This document shows, one piece after another, positions 26,022 through 36,042 of a DNA stretch of 64,000 bases. The stretch is from Azotimanducus sp963663145 (GTDB taxonomy: Bacteria > Pseudomonadota > Gammaproteobacteria > Pseudomonadales > Azotimanducaceae), in assembly GCA_963663145.1 (NCBI GenBank), contig OY760134.1, forward strand, positions 2,542,001 to 2,606,000, written 5' to 3'. The translations under genes were made by a program, and so were the position numbers. A model generated the notes under the pieces. The model was not told where the DNA came from and did no database searches. It saw only the letters and a list, made by a program, of their open reading frames with translations. How positions within the stretch are numbered: the stretch's first letter is position 1; the number at the start of each line of letters is the position of its first letter.

Positions 26022-28055
26022 TCAACGAACCCGCATTCCGGGTTTGGCTCCGGAATCGGGAGACAGCAGGAAGATCTCCTCTCCACCTTCCCCGGCAGCC
26101 AACACCATGCCTTGGGAGATGCCGAAACGCATTTCTCTTGGCGCGAGGTTGGCGACCACCACCACCAATCTTCCGACGAGTTCCTCTGGCGCATAGGCGG
26201 ACCTGATGCCGGCCAAGACTTGGCGTTCTCCATCGCCCGTGTCGAGCTTCAGGCGCAGAAGCTTATCGGCCCCCTCGACGGACTCCGCGACCAGCACCTT
26301 GGCAACCCGCAGATCAATCCTCAGAAACTCATCTATCGAGACCTGATTGCTCGCACTTTTCTTGCCACCAGGATCTTCCTTTGGTGTTTCAGCCTCTTCG
26401 GGCGGCTTGGAGGCCTCCATCATGCGCGCAACGGCTTTTTGCTCAATACGACGCATGAGTGGATCGAAGCCTTGAATCCTTTGTTCCACGAGATACTCGC
26501 TGGTGTCTTCCCAACCTGATTCACCCGCATTCAAGAACACCTCGGCGCGTTCGGCCATCTTCGGCAGCACCGGCTTGAGGCAGATCATCAGAAACCGAAA
26601 CATGTTCAATCCTTGACTACAGATGGCATGCACCTGCGCCTCGCTGCCTTCCTTCTTGATGAGGTTCCAAGGTTCGTGTTGCGTGATGTACTGGTTGGCT
26701 CGGTCGGCGAGCGCCATGACCTCGCGCACCGCTTTGCCCACTTCGCAAGATTCGTAATATTCGGCGATTGATTCGCGGCGTTCCTGAAAATCGGCCCAGA
26801 GTTCGGGGTCGTGCATTTCGGGCGCGAGGCAGAAATCGAAATTTCGTTCGATGAAGCGCGCACAGCGGCTGGCAATGTTGACTAATTTTCCAACCAAGTC
26901 GGAATTCACCCGGTTCACGAAATCTTCCATATTGAGGTCCGTATCAGCGATGCTCGGGCTGAGTTTGGAGGCGAAGTAGTAGCGCAGGTACTCGGGGTCC
27001 AGGTGGGCGAGATAGGTCTGAGCGAGCAAGAAGGTGCCGCGAGATTTGGACATTTTCACCCCGTTGACGGTCAGGAAGCCGTGCGCGACGACCCGAGAGG
27101 GTTTGCGATAGCCAGCCCCCGAGAGCACCGCCGGCCAAAAGAGCGCATGGAAGTAAATGATGTCCTTGCCAACAAAGTGAACGACCTCTGCTGCGGAGTC
27201 TTCGCTCCAGAAGGTATCGAAGTCGATGCCTGTGTTTTTTCCGGCGCCGTTCGCATAGTTCATAAGACTGGCCATGTAACCCACGGGCGCATCCATCCAC
27301 ACGTAGAAGTACTTGTCCCTGGTGCCGGGAATGACAAATCCGAAATAGGGGCCGTCGCGGCTGATATCCCAAGGCTTGAGTCCGCCGTCAAGCCATTCGG
27401 CGAGCTTATTGGCGACTTCTCCCGACACCGCATCACCGCCGGTCCACGCTTTGAGTTCATCGCTAAACTGCGGCAAGTCGAAGAAGTAGTGCGTGGACGA
27501 GCGTTTCACCGGTGTCTCCCCGGATAGGGTCGATACCGGGTCAATCAGTTCCGTCGCTTCGTAGCTGGCCCCGCATCCTTCGCAGTTGTCCCCATACTGA
27601 TCGGCGAGTCCGCAGCGTGGGCAGGTGCCTTTGACATAGCGGTCAGCTAGGAACAATCCTTTTTGCTCGTCGAAGAGCTGCTCCACCTCGCCGGTCGAAA
27701 TGAGACCGGCCTTTTCCAGCCTGCCGTAAATGCGCTCCACATAGGCCTTGTTCTCGTCGGAGTGGGTGGTGTAGTAGTTGTCGTGACTGATGAGAAACCC
27801 ATTGAGGTCGCGAACATGCGCTTCCCTCAATCCATCAATGAGCGCCTCCGGAGCAACACCCTCGGCTTCGGCGCGCAACATGGTTGGCGTGCCGTGGGCA
27901 TCAACCGCGCACACATAGACCACCTCGTGATGGCGCAGACGCTGAAAGCGCACCCACACGTCGGTGAAGACGTGCTCCAGCATATTGCCGAGATGCAATT
28001 CACCGCTGGCATAGGGCAGTGCGCTGGTGACGAGGATTTTGCGCGGCGTGTTCAA
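26022..28055 (-). CDS. metG: Methionyl-tRNA synthetase
   Basis: Charges tRNA-Met. The HIGH-type motif is HLGN in SALPYASGELHLGNMLEH, the zinc-binding block is CPRCGLADQYGDNCEGCGA, and KMSKS is exact in GVKMSKSRGTF. The C-terminus carries the EMAP-like tRNA-binding domain (IDLRVAKVLVAESVEGADKL ... GISQGMVLAA). Conserved sequence begins at residue two after TTG 28055, which I take as the start; no ATG or GTG is available nearby and no ribosome site is clear. The frame continues open to 28268 across the divergent neighbour but lacks family similarity. Head of the metG-rnf-nth unit. Confidence 0.93.
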   Translation of the reverse strand: MNTPRKILVTSALPYASGELHLGNMLEHVFTDVWVRFQRLRHHEVVYVCAVDAHGTPTMLRAEAEGVAPEALIDGLREAHVRDLNGFLISHDNYYTTHSDENKAYVERIYGRLEKAGLISTGEVEQLFDEQKGLFLADRYVKGTCPRCGLADQYGDNCEGCGASYEATELIDPVSTLSGETPVKRSSTHYFFDLPQFSDELKAWTGGDAVSGEVANKLAEWLDGGLKPWDISRDGPYFGFVIPGTRDKYFYVWMDAPVGYMASLMNYANGAGKNTGIDFDTFWSEDSAAEVVHFVGKDIIYFHALFWPAVLSGAGYRKPSRVVAHGFLTVNGVKMSKSRGTFLLAQTYLAHLDPEYLRYYFASKLSPSIADTDLNMEDFVNRVNSDLVGKLVNIASRCARFIERNFDFCLAPEMHDPELWADFQERRESIAEYYESCEVGKAVREVMALADRANQYITQHEPWNLIKKEGSEAQVHAICSQGLNMFRFLMICLKPVLPKMAERAEVFLNAGESGWEDTSEYLVEQRIQGFDPLMRRIEQKAVARMMEASKPPEEAETPKEDPGGKKSASNQVSIDEFLRIDLRVAKVLVAESVEGADKLLRLKLDTGDGERQVLAGIRSAYAPEELVGRLVVVVANLAPREMRFGISQGMVLAAGEGGEEIFLLSPDSGAKPGMRVR

Positions 28056-28128
28056 AGTGGTTCGTGGAAAATGTGAAGCAAAATTATAGCCCTGCGGCAC
28101 CCGCTCGCCGGGATATGATGAGGGCTTC

Positions 28129-29115
28129 TTGAGCGTGAGCAGGAATATGAACAGATTTACTTGTGCCTTGGCGCGTTGCTCCGGTTGTTTGATCTTTCTT
28201 GCGGGCATGGCGGCGAGTGGTCTCGCAGAAGCGCAGGGACAAGACTCAACGCCGACCGAGCGCAACACTCAAGTGGTCGCCGAATTACTCGCCCGCGTGT
28301 TCGACAACTACAACCAAGTGTATTTTGACCGCCGCCTCGGCCACCCAGAAGACGAGCGCCATGATCGAATGGAAATTCGCGTGCAGCGCATCGGAGGCCA
28401 GGACTCCATGTTCTTGGCGTTTCGAAGCTTTGCGGACGGAGATTACTCGCGCCTGAGCGGGGCGGGTGTGCTCCTCCTTGCGCCCGACAACAATCGTCAA
28501 GTAACCCGCATGGAGGTGTGGGCGCTGCCGCACAAGGACATACCGCCGACGCAAGCGGTCGCCGGTGTCGATGAGCGCCCCGAAACCCCTGCGGATTGCG
28601 TGGTCGATTGGAGCCGTGAGGCGGCGCAGTTTCGTGGGCGAGCGCGAGGGCAATGTCCGTCTTGGGCGGAAGAATCGGTACTCAGCGAACAGCAACTCTG
28701 GTTGACTGGGCTTGGCGGGAAAGCGCACGCGGGCGGCGCTTACCAACTGCACGCCGCGCGCATGATGCGTTGCTTCATCGATATTCCCGGTGTCAGTGGC
28801 GGTCGCGATGAGGAGTACACACGCTTCGACAATTTGACGGTGCATGACCGCGGCGGAGTCGCCCGCGTGACCACACGAGACGGCAGGGAACTCGGAATCC
28901 GGCTGTCGAACGTCGACTGGCCCTTAAACAACTATGCGGATGCCTTCACCCGAGATGTACTTGTGCTGTATGTGCTTGAGTTTCTTGGCGATGAAATCAA
29001 ATCCCACGGCTACATTTTTACCGAACCCGATGCCGAGAGGATCGGCATCAATCTCTATTGGATGCTCTCCTATTGCTATCTAAAGTCCAACCAGGAGGTG
29101 CGTCCGTTTATGTGA
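28129..29115 (+). CDS. Secreted CpcT/CpeT-like protein
   Basis: A 328-residue protein with an N-terminal signal peptide (CLIFLAGMAASGLAEAQG). The mature part resembles the CpcT/CpeT chromophore-lyase fold: LLARVFDNYNQVYFD at the start, a RMEIRVQRI strand, and DCVVDWSREAAQFRGRARGQ followed by CPSWAEESVLSEQQLWL, comparable to the family pattern of a C..W....F.GR....CPS....V.SE..L. The family is named for phycobilin attachment in cyanobacteria, but many heterotrophs have relatives of unknown function. A phycobilin role is not supported here. TTG 28129, GTG 28135 and ATG 28147 are all possible starts. It is divergent from metG. Confidence 0.6.
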   Translation: MSVSRNMNRFTCALARCSGCLIFLAGMAASGLAEAQGQDSTPTERNTQVVAELLARVFDNYNQVYFDRRLGHPEDERHDRMEIRVQRIGGQDSMFLAFRSFADGDYSRLSGAGVLLLAPDNNRQVTRMEVWALPHKDIPPTQAVAGVDERPETPADCVVDWSREAAQFRGRARGQCPSWAEESVLSEQQLWLTGLGGKAHAGGAYQLHAARMMRCFIDIPGVSGGRDEEYTRFDNLTVHDRGGVARVTTRDGRELGIRLSNVDWPLNNYADAFTRDVLVLYVLEFLGDEIKSHGYIFTEPDAERIGINLYWMLSYCYLKSNQEVRPFM

Positions 29116-29201
29116 TGAAGTGGCTGTGTCAGTTGGTTGTCATCAGCCTACCCGGTACGAGATTACAATGTGCTGTTTTGACTTCGACTTCCAGATAGAT
29201 C

Positions 29202-31880
29202 ATGGATAGCTTCAATACGCGCGCAAGCCTTGAGGTTGGCGGAGAGGAATATGCTTGGTACAGCATTCCCAAGCTAGCCGAGGGGCTCAAGTCGGATCAG
29301 GTTTCCAAAGTGGCTCGGCTTCCCGTTTCCATCAAGGTGCTTTTGGAAAACCTGCTTCGCCATGAGGATGGCGACACGGTCACGGCCGATGATATTCGCA
29401 CACTCCTGACTTGGGCCAATACCCAGCGGCTCTCGCACGAAATCGCCTACCGGCCCGCGCGCGTTCTGATGCAGGATTTCACTGGTGTGCCTGGGGTTGC
29501 TGATCTTGCGGCCATGCGTGCGACCGTCTCCGATGCGGGGCTCGAACCCGGAATCGTCAACCCACTGGTGCCGGTGGACTTGGTGATTGATCATTCGGTC
29601 ATGGTGGACGAGTCGGCGAATGCCGCAGCCTTCGAGAAAAACGTCGAAATCGAAATGGCGCGCAATGGCGAACGCTATAAATTCTTGCGTTGGGGCCAAC
29701 AGGCGTTCGAGAACTTTCGCGTGGTGCCTCCGGGTACCGGAATTTGCCACCAGGTCAATCTCGAATACTTGGCGCGGGTCGTGTGGACACGCGAAGAAGA
29801 TGACCTGCCGGTCGCCTATCCCGATACGCTGGTCGGCACCGACAGCCACACCACCATGATCAATGGCCTTGGCGTGCTCGGTTGGGGCGTCGGCGGCATT
29901 GAAGCCGAAGCCGCCATGCTTGGCCAGCCCATCTCCATGCTGGTTCCCGAGGTGATTGGATTTAGACTCGAAGGACGATTGCGCGAAGGCATTACCGCGA
30001 CCGACCTAGTGCTCAGAGTGGTCGAAATGCTGCGTCAGCATGGTGTGGTCGGTAAGTTCGTCGAGTTTTTCGGTGATGGCCTTATCGCTTTGCCGCTCGC
30101 CGAACGCGCCACCATTGCCAACATGGCGCCCGAATACGGTGCCACCTGCGGCATATTCCCAATCGATGACGAGACCCTCGCCTATTTGCGCCTCTCGGGA
30201 CGTGATGAGGCCCAGATCGCTTTGGTGGAAGCCTATGCCAAGGCACAAGGGTTATGGCGCGGCGAACAGGAACCCCTGTTCAGCGACACACTGGAATTGG
30301 ATCTTTCAAGCGTCGAGGCGAGCCTCGCCGGCCCCAAGCGTCCACAGGACCGGGTGGCTCTGTCTGTGGTCGGCAAAGCCTTTCAGGACACACTCGATCT
30401 CGCGCCATCCGCCGGTGCCGACACGCGCACCCCGGTTCCCGGCAAAGACTATGACTTGGGGCATGGCGATGTGGTCATCGCCGCGATCACTTCCTGCACC
30501 AACACCTCCAATCCGGCCGTGATGCTGGGCGCAGGCCTGATGGCAAGGAAAGCCGCCGAACGCGGTTTAAGCGTCAAGCCTTGGGTAAAGACCTCGCTCG
30601 CGCCAGGCTCGAAGGTGGTGACCGAATATCTTGAGCGCACGGGTCTGCAAGCAGATCTCGACACGCTTGGTTTTCATCTGGTGGGCTATGGCTGCACCAC
30701 CTGCATCGGCAATTCGGGGCCCTTACCAACCCATATCTCTCAGGCGATTCGCGATGGAAATCTCATGGTCGCCTCGGTGCTTTCCGGGAACCGCAACTTT
30801 GAAGGTCGCGTACATCAAGAGGTGCGCACCAATTGGCTGGCATCGCCGCTCTTGGTGGTGGCCTATGCATTGGCCGGTACTGTCCGTATCGACTTCGAAA
30901 GTGAGCCGATTGGTCTGGACAAGCATGGCTCAGAGGTCTTTCTGCGCGACATCTGGCCGAGCAACCAAGCGGTGTCCGAGGCTGTCGGCGCTGTCTCGGC
31001 GCAGATGTTCAAGCGCCAGTACGCGGACGTGTTCAGCGGCACGCACGCTTGGCGTGAAATGGATGTGGAGTCTTCGCAGACCTATGGCTGGGAGGCTTCG
31101 AGTTACATTCGTCGTCCACCCTTCTTCGCCGCAAGAGGTCAGGAATCGCGCGGCGTTCAAGTCGAAGGCGCGCGCATCCTCGCGCTGCTTGGCGATTCGG
31201 TGACCACCGATCACATCTCTCCGGCAGGCGCCATCCAAGCGGCGAGCCCCGCTGGCGAATACCTGCAGCAGCAAGCCGTCGTGGAGCGGGACTTCAATTC
31301 CTATGGTGCGCGCCGGGGTAATCATGAGGTCATGATGCGCGGCACCTTCGCCAATATTCGCATTCGCAACAAGATGCTTCCCGAGGTCGAAGGCGGCTAC
31401 ACGCGCCATGTGCCGACGGGCGATGTCTTGAGCATTTACGATGCCGCCATGCGCTACCAAGCCGAAGACACGCCCTTGGTGGTGTTGGCCGGCAAGGAGT
31501 ACGGGACCGGGTCAAGCCGCGACTGGGCCGCCAAGGGCACGCGGCTGCTGGGCGTCCGCGCCGTGGTGGCGGAAAGCTTCGAACGCATTCATCGATCGAA
31601 TCTCATTGGCATGGGTGTGTTGCCCTTGGAGTTTGCGCCGGGGATAAGTCTTAACAGCCTCGGGATCACTGGCGAAGAAGTCATCGACATAGGCTTGCCG
31701 GAAGGGGAGCAGGCCATATCGGCCCGCCAAGTGCTCATCATGCAGGTGCATCGTCCCGACGGAAGCACAGAGCAAGTCAATCTGCGGAGCCGTTTGGATA
31801 CGCAGAAGGAGATTCAATACTTTGAGTCTGGGGGCATCCTCCAATACGTGCTCAACGATCTCGTGGCCAAGGCAGCCTGA
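29202..31880 (+). CDS. acnA: Aconitate hydratase A
   Basis: Converts citrate to isocitrate in the TCA cycle. The 892-residue protein has the [4Fe-4S] cysteines in ITSCTNTSNP and YGCTTCIGNSG, DSHTTMINGLGVLGWGVGG near residue 213 and the swivelling C-terminal domain with GKEYGTGSSRDWAAKG and ARAVVAESFERIHRSNLIGMG-like wording. It is a normal AcnA/IRP1-type enzyme. The ATG at 29202 gives the usual N-terminus. thrS begins 3 bp after the stop, an uncommon pairing. Confidence 0.96.
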   Translation: MDSFNTRASLEVGGEEYAWYSIPKLAEGLKSDQVSKVARLPVSIKVLLENLLRHEDGDTVTADDIRTLLTWANTQRLSHEIAYRPARVLMQDFTGVPGVADLAAMRATVSDAGLEPGIVNPLVPVDLVIDHSVMVDESANAAAFEKNVEIEMARNGERYKFLRWGQQAFENFRVVPPGTGICHQVNLEYLARVVWTREEDDLPVAYPDTLVGTDSHTTMINGLGVLGWGVGGIEAEAAMLGQPISMLVPEVIGFRLEGRLREGITATDLVLRVVEMLRQHGVVGKFVEFFGDGLIALPLAERATIANMAPEYGATCGIFPIDDETLAYLRLSGRDEAQIALVEAYAKAQGLWRGEQEPLFSDTLELDLSSVEASLAGPKRPQDRVALSVVGKAFQDTLDLAPSAGADTRTPVPGKDYDLGHGDVVIAAITSCTNTSNPAVMLGAGLMARKAAERGLSVKPWVKTSLAPGSKVVTEYLERTGLQADLDTLGFHLVGYGCTTCIGNSGPLPTHISQAIRDGNLMVASVLSGNRNFEGRVHQEVRTNWLASPLLVVAYALAGTVRIDFESEPIGLDKHGSEVFLRDIWPSNQAVSEAVGAVSAQMFKRQYADVFSGTHAWREMDVESSQTYGWEASSYIRRPPFFAARGQESRGVQVEGARILALLGDSVTTDHISPAGAIQAASPAGEYLQQQAVVERDFNSYGARRGNHEVMMRGTFANIRIRNKMLPEVEGGYTRHVPTGDVLSIYDAAMRYQAEDTPLVVLAGKEYGTGSSRDWAAKGTRLLGVRAVVAESFERIHRSNLIGMGVLPLEFAPGISLNSLGITGEEVIDIGLPEGEQAISARQVLIMQVHRPDGSTEQVNLRSRLDTQKEIQYFESGGILQYVLNDLVAKAA

Positions 31881-31883
31881 ATC

Positions 31884-33701
31884 GTGGAGACGCAAGAACA
31901 AGATCATCTCTATCGATTGCGGCATAGTCTCGCGCATGTGCTTGCCCAAGCGGTGCTGGAGCTGCGTCCGGGCTCCACATTGGGTTTCGGGCCACCGATC
32001 GCCGATGGCTTCTACTACGACTTCATCTTAAGCGAACCCATCACTTCGACCGATTTCCCCGAACTCGAACGGCGCATGAAGCGGATCTTGAAGAGCCGTC
32101 AGAACTTTTACTGCGAAGAACTTTCCGGCAAGGAGGCGCTGGCGAGACTCATTGAGATGAACGAGCCGCACAAGCGCGAGTATGCCGAGGAACTGCTCGA
32201 AAAGCAGGGCCTAGATGGACTGACCTTTTATCGAAACGGCCCCTTTGTTGACATGTGCGAAGGTCCGCACGTCGAGAACACACGCGAGATTCCGCGCGAC
32301 TGCTTTAAGCTTCGCAATGTGGCCGGTGCCTATTGGCGCGGTGATTCGGACCGGGTGATGATGACGCGCATCTACGCTTGGGCCTTCGAGACCAAGTCCG
32401 AACTCGATGAGGCGGTGAAGCGATTCGAGCTGGCGCAAGAACGCGACCATAAGAAACTCGGTGCCGAACTTGGACTCTTTCGCATAGACCCCGAGGTGGG
32501 CAGGGGACTGCCCTTATGGCTGCCAAACGGCACCGTGCTTCGCGATGAGCTCGAAAAGCTCGCGCGCGAATTGGAATTCCAAGCCGGATATGATCGCGTC
32601 GCGACGCCGCATCTTGCCAAGACATCCCTCTACTACACCTCGGGACACTTGCCCTACTACGTGGACGACATGTACCCCTTCATGAACATCACCGAAGAAG
32701 GCGAAGATGGGGAGAGCGAAGTGAAGGAGTCCTATGCCTTGAGACCCATGAATTGCCCGCACCACCATCGAATCTTTGCCTCCGCGCCGCGCAGCTACCG
32801 CGACTTGCCGTTGCGGCTCGCTGAGTATGGTCAGGTGTATCGCATGGAAGAATCAGGCGCGGTGAGCGGCCTCTTGCGCGTTCGCGGCATGTGCATGAAC
32901 GATGCCCACATCTACTGCACCGAGGCGCAGATCAAGGAAGAATTCAAGGCCGTCATGGCGCTGCACGAGCGGATGTACAGCATTCTCGGCCTTGATGAGT
33001 ATCACGTGCGCTTGTCACTGATGGACCCGGAAGACGAGAAGCGCGCCGACAAGTACGTTTCGAACCCAGAGGCTTGGGCGAATTCGGAACGCGTCCTCAA
33101 GGAGATTCTCGATGAGATGGAGTTGGACTATGAGGTCGGGATAGGGGAAGCGGCCTTTTATGGCCCCAAGGTGGATATTCAGTTTCACACGGTAACCGGA
33201 CGCGAAGAGTCGGTGAGTACAGTGCAGCTTGATTTTGCCCAGCCGGAACGATTTGGCCTCACCTACGTGGGGAGCGATGGAAAGGAGCACATGCCCTACT
33301 GCATCCATCGCGCGCCCTTGAGCACGCACGAGCGCATGATCGCCTTTCTCATAGAACACTTTGGCGGGGCGTTTCCGACTTGGCTCGCCCCCGTGCAGGT
33401 GGAGGTGATCACCGTCTCCGAGCAGTTTGATGAGTACGCGCAAGGCATCGTCGATCGACTGCGAGCACAGTTCGTGCGTGCGGAACGAGCACCTTCAACC
33501 GAGTCGGTCTCCAAGAAAATTCGTGAAGCGACCGTGCGCAAGGTGCCCAACATGCTGGTCGTGGGAGAGCGGGAACAGGCCGCCGGCGAGGTCATGCTGC
33601 GGCGCTATGGCGAGCGGCAGCAGCACAAGATGGGTATTGAAGCATTCGAATCGGCCATCCTCAAAACCATCCGCGACCGATCGCCGGAGTTTCAGTTGTA
33701 A
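31884..33701 (+). CDS. thrS: Threonyl-tRNA synthetase lacking the TGS domain
   Basis: Charges tRNA-Thr. The 605-residue protein begins at GTG 31884 and opens at once with the editing domain (LRHSLAHVLAQAV), so the roughly 60-residue N-terminal TGS domain of the Escherichia coli enzyme is absent. The editing motif YFH/DMCEGPHV, the class II motif 2 region, the zinc cysteine in RPMNCPHHHRIF, the DDAH-equivalent NDAHIYCTE and motif 3 HRAPLSTHERMIAFLIEHFGG-like end are present, as is the anticodon-binding domain. The wording MNCPHHH differs from the usual gammaproteobacterial MNCPGH, and no infC-rpmI-rplT follows. A transferred copy is possible. Confidence 0.92.
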   Translation: METQEQDHLYRLRHSLAHVLAQAVLELRPGSTLGFGPPIADGFYYDFILSEPITSTDFPELERRMKRILKSRQNFYCEELSGKEALARLIEMNEPHKREYAEELLEKQGLDGLTFYRNGPFVDMCEGPHVENTREIPRDCFKLRNVAGAYWRGDSDRVMMTRIYAWAFETKSELDEAVKRFELAQERDHKKLGAELGLFRIDPEVGRGLPLWLPNGTVLRDELEKLARELEFQAGYDRVATPHLAKTSLYYTSGHLPYYVDDMYPFMNITEEGEDGESEVKESYALRPMNCPHHHRIFASAPRSYRDLPLRLAEYGQVYRMEESGAVSGLLRVRGMCMNDAHIYCTEAQIKEEFKAVMALHERMYSILGLDEYHVRLSLMDPEDEKRADKYVSNPEAWANSERVLKEILDEMELDYEVGIGEAAFYGPKVDIQFHTVTGREESVSTVQLDFAQPERFGLTYVGSDGKEHMPYCIHRAPLSTHERMIAFLIEHFGGAFPTWLAPVQVEVITVSEQFDEYAQGIVDRLRAQFVRAERAPSTESVSKKIREATVRKVPNMLVVGEREQAAGEVMLRRYGERQQHKMGIEAFESAILKTIRDRSPEFQL

Positions 33702-33940
33702 CCGCACACCACTCCCCCAAGGGAAGCGTAGCCTGCTGTTTATGTCGAAAATGGGGATCATGTTGCCTCCGCATATGCGGAGCGTCATAGCCGCTCTATG
33801 TTGCTTGAGGGGGAGTCAAAATAGAAAAAGGGACACCCATCGCAACAGGTCGTATATTCAAGAAACTCAATCCATAATAGAGATGTCCGAAACGCTTGAA
33901 AGTGCCGTGGGCTGGCGATGCCTGCGAGCAATCCCAGTAA

Positions 33941-33962
33941 CTAGCCCGGATATTTCACGAGT
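33941..33962 (+). repeat. IS1380 left terminal inverted repeat with flanking CTAG
   Basis: CTAG followed by CCCGGATATTTCACGAGT. Pairs with 35492-35513. Confidence 0.85.
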
Positions 33963-35509
33963 GATGAAGAATTAGGTTGAACTGGCCGGAGCGCCGGGAA
34001 TTTCGTGTTTTGTGGCGGGCTTTCGGACGTTCGGAGACCCGGATCCGGGTGATTCGCGCTCGGCGGGGACACCGCCCCCAACCCCCATTGTTTATGCGCG
34101 CGCCGGGGGTCGGGAGGAGTCGAGGCGCAGCGCGACCCCGCGGAACAGCGCCCGGTGCGGGTAGGCGGAGCTCATGAGCAGTCGGACGCGGCGGGTGTTG
34201 GCCACGACGACGGCGCCGACGCGCGGCAGCGCGAGGCGGATGGTGTTCGGGCTCGCGGTGACCAGCCCGGTGCCCGCCGGCGCCATGCGGCGCAACGCCT
34301 CGACCAGCATGTAGGCCAGCCCCGAGAGCAGCTGCCGGAACTGGTTCGATCAGAACCTTGTGCTGGAGGCGCGGTCCGCGAACAGGTCCAGCTGCTGGTT
34401 CTTGATGCGGTTCTCCATGTCCCCGCGCGCGCAGTAGACCCCCGTGTACAGGTGCCTGTCGGATTGCGGCAGGTTGGTGACCACGAAGCGGGTGTTCGGG
34501 CCCTTCGCGCTGTGCTCCGCCTTGACGATTACCCGCCATTGCCGGTCCCAAGTTCCGGCGGCGTAGGAGAACGAGCCGAACAGCTTCTGCTTCGCGCCCG
34601 TCCCCGCGTGCCGTTTCTCCGCCTCGGCGACCAGCCCGGCGGCGGACTCCATGAGCACGCCGTTCCCGGCGATCCCGACGACATACCCGACCTTGTTGTC
34701 CTCGCACCAGCGGAGCATCGGCCACCTGCAGAACCCGGAGTCGCCGCGCAGCACGATCTCCACCCCGGGCCAGCGCTCCCGCAGCGCCCTCACCAGCGTC
34801 GCGAGTACCGCCCAGGCGTGCCTCGCGCCGTCGATGCCGCAGCCGCAGGTACGAGACCAGCAGGTGCCTTCCGCAGAAGACGTACAGCGGCAGGTGGCAG
34901 TAGTGCCCGTGGTAGCCGTGGAAGAAGCGGTCCTCCTGTTCGCCGTGCAGCGGCGTGTCCGTCGCGTCGAAGTCCGGCACCAGCCGCCTCGGCGGGACCG
35001 GGTGCGCGGAGACGAACTGTTCGAACAGCATGCGGTGCGCGGCCAGCGCCGCCTCCCGGCCCGCCCGCTGCTCCAGCCGGCACGGCGTCGACGGACTCGC
35101 CAGCTCCGAGTCCACGCCCACCGCCGTGCGCAGCGCCAGGTCGTGCCGAAGCTCCGAGTGGTCGTCCGGGTCCTCCTCGCCCAGCGCCAGCGCGTACACG
35201 CGCTGGCGCAGCATCTCGAGCACCCCGTGCCCGCAGCTCGCGCTCCGGCGCGGATCCTCCGGAAGCCCGGCCAGGGACCTGGTCAGCCCGGTCCTCCGGC
35301 CCGCCTCCGAGAGCAGTTGGATGCCGCCGTTCCAGGTGACGTGCCCGCCGTCGAATCCGCACTCGATTCGGCGGCCCTTGACGGTGGAAAACCCGATCGG
35401 GGAATGGTAACGTTTCGTCATGGCGGGTTCTTCTGCGAGAACTGATTTAACACCCTAATTTTACAGGGGTTCCCGCCACCCTTCTTTACTTACTCGTCAA
35501 ATATCCGGG
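33945..35509 (-). mobile_element. IS1380-family insertion sequence, decayed
   Basis: The element is bounded by inverted repeats CCCGGATATTTCACGAGT (33945-33962) and its complement with one mismatch (35492-35509). Both ends are flanked by CTAG (33941-33944 and 35510-35513), which fits a 4-bp target duplication; because CTAG is its own complement it could also be read as part of the repeats. Length about 1565 bp, carrying one broken transposase gene. The DNA is visibly more GC-rich than the neighbouring genes. The 240 bp between thrS and the element show nothing recognisable. Confidence 0.85.
34092..35421 (-). pseudogene. IS1380-family DDE transposase, frameshifted and with a stop
   Basis: The N-terminal part from ATG 35421 reads normally (RYHSPIGFSTVKGRRIECGF, then the DDE motif VPDFDATDTPLHGEQEDRFF and YCHLPLYVFCG). 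After about residue 195 the frame is lost near 34830. The middle part continues in another frame as ERWPGVEIVLRGDSGFCRW to DRASSTRF, where a TGA at 34335-34337 (probably from TGG) stops it. The same frame then resumes SNQFRQLLSGLAYMLVEAL to the end at 34092. Two lesions make autonomous transposition unlikely unless programmed frameshifting and readthrough occur. Confidence 0.88.
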
Positions 35510-35513
35510 CTAG
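35492..35513 (-). repeat. IS1380 right terminal inverted repeat with flanking CTAG
   Basis: Complement of the left end with one mismatch (TTTGACGAGT against TTTCACGAGT). Confidence 0.85.
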
Positions 35514-36042
35514 TCATCGTTGCACTCGGGCGTTACGCCATGGCTTCTTGCCAATATGGGTCTAGATAAGTATCTTCCAGTTGTTTGGCTTTGGCTTTGC
35601 TTGACGAATAGGTGCTGGGGCAGCCATTTGCAATGATTCAAGATTCACACGGCGGGTGGGAACCATCAGTAGTGTGGCGCTGTTCGGCACGGTGCTAGCG
35701 GGAATATTCGCGCTTGACTCAAGTCGCGAATCGGCAGGAGGCTCCGTTGCTGTTCTGATCAGCTACTGTCCTGCTGACCATTTGGCCCCGGCGGCCTCAA
35801 TGGGTTTTGAGGCGAAGCCTGAGCGAAGTTATGCGACAGGAGGTTTCGGTAGGGGACCACAACGAACGCTGTCGAAACCGTATGTCGCGCCACCGCGCAC
35901 CAGCCATTCCCCGATTTTCCAGATGGCAGTATTGGATGCTAGTAACTTTTGGAGTGTTGCACTTGGCATTTGACACAGGGACTGAACCTAGCTGGTACTG
36001 CACAATGTTCACAACAGTATCACTTCGATCTACTCGCCCTTA
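35514..36042. other. Gene-free stretch
   Basis: About 530 bp between the IS element and the DUF2235 gene. Short open frames occur (for example 35656-35973 on the plus strand), but none has a recognisable domain, a good ribosome site or a consistent codon pattern. No hairpin followed by a T-run is obvious. Probably decayed DNA. Confidence 0.5.

Noticed and set aside
28056..28268. Extended start of metG
   Set aside because: The extension overlaps the divergent CpeT-like gene and has no similarity to methionyl-tRNA synthetases.
33702..33940. Possible infC-rpmI-rplT remnant after thrS
   Set aside because: No initiation factor 3 or ribosomal protein wording is found in any frame there.
34155..35339. 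A 394-codon open frame on the plus strand across the IS1380 element
   Set aside because: It is antisense to recognisable transposase sequence in GC-rich DNA and reads as Arg/Ala/Pro-rich nonsense.
35656..35973. Possible small exported protein
   Set aside because: Hydrophobic start but no ribosome site, no family and codon use unlike neighbouring genes; left as a gene-free stretch.
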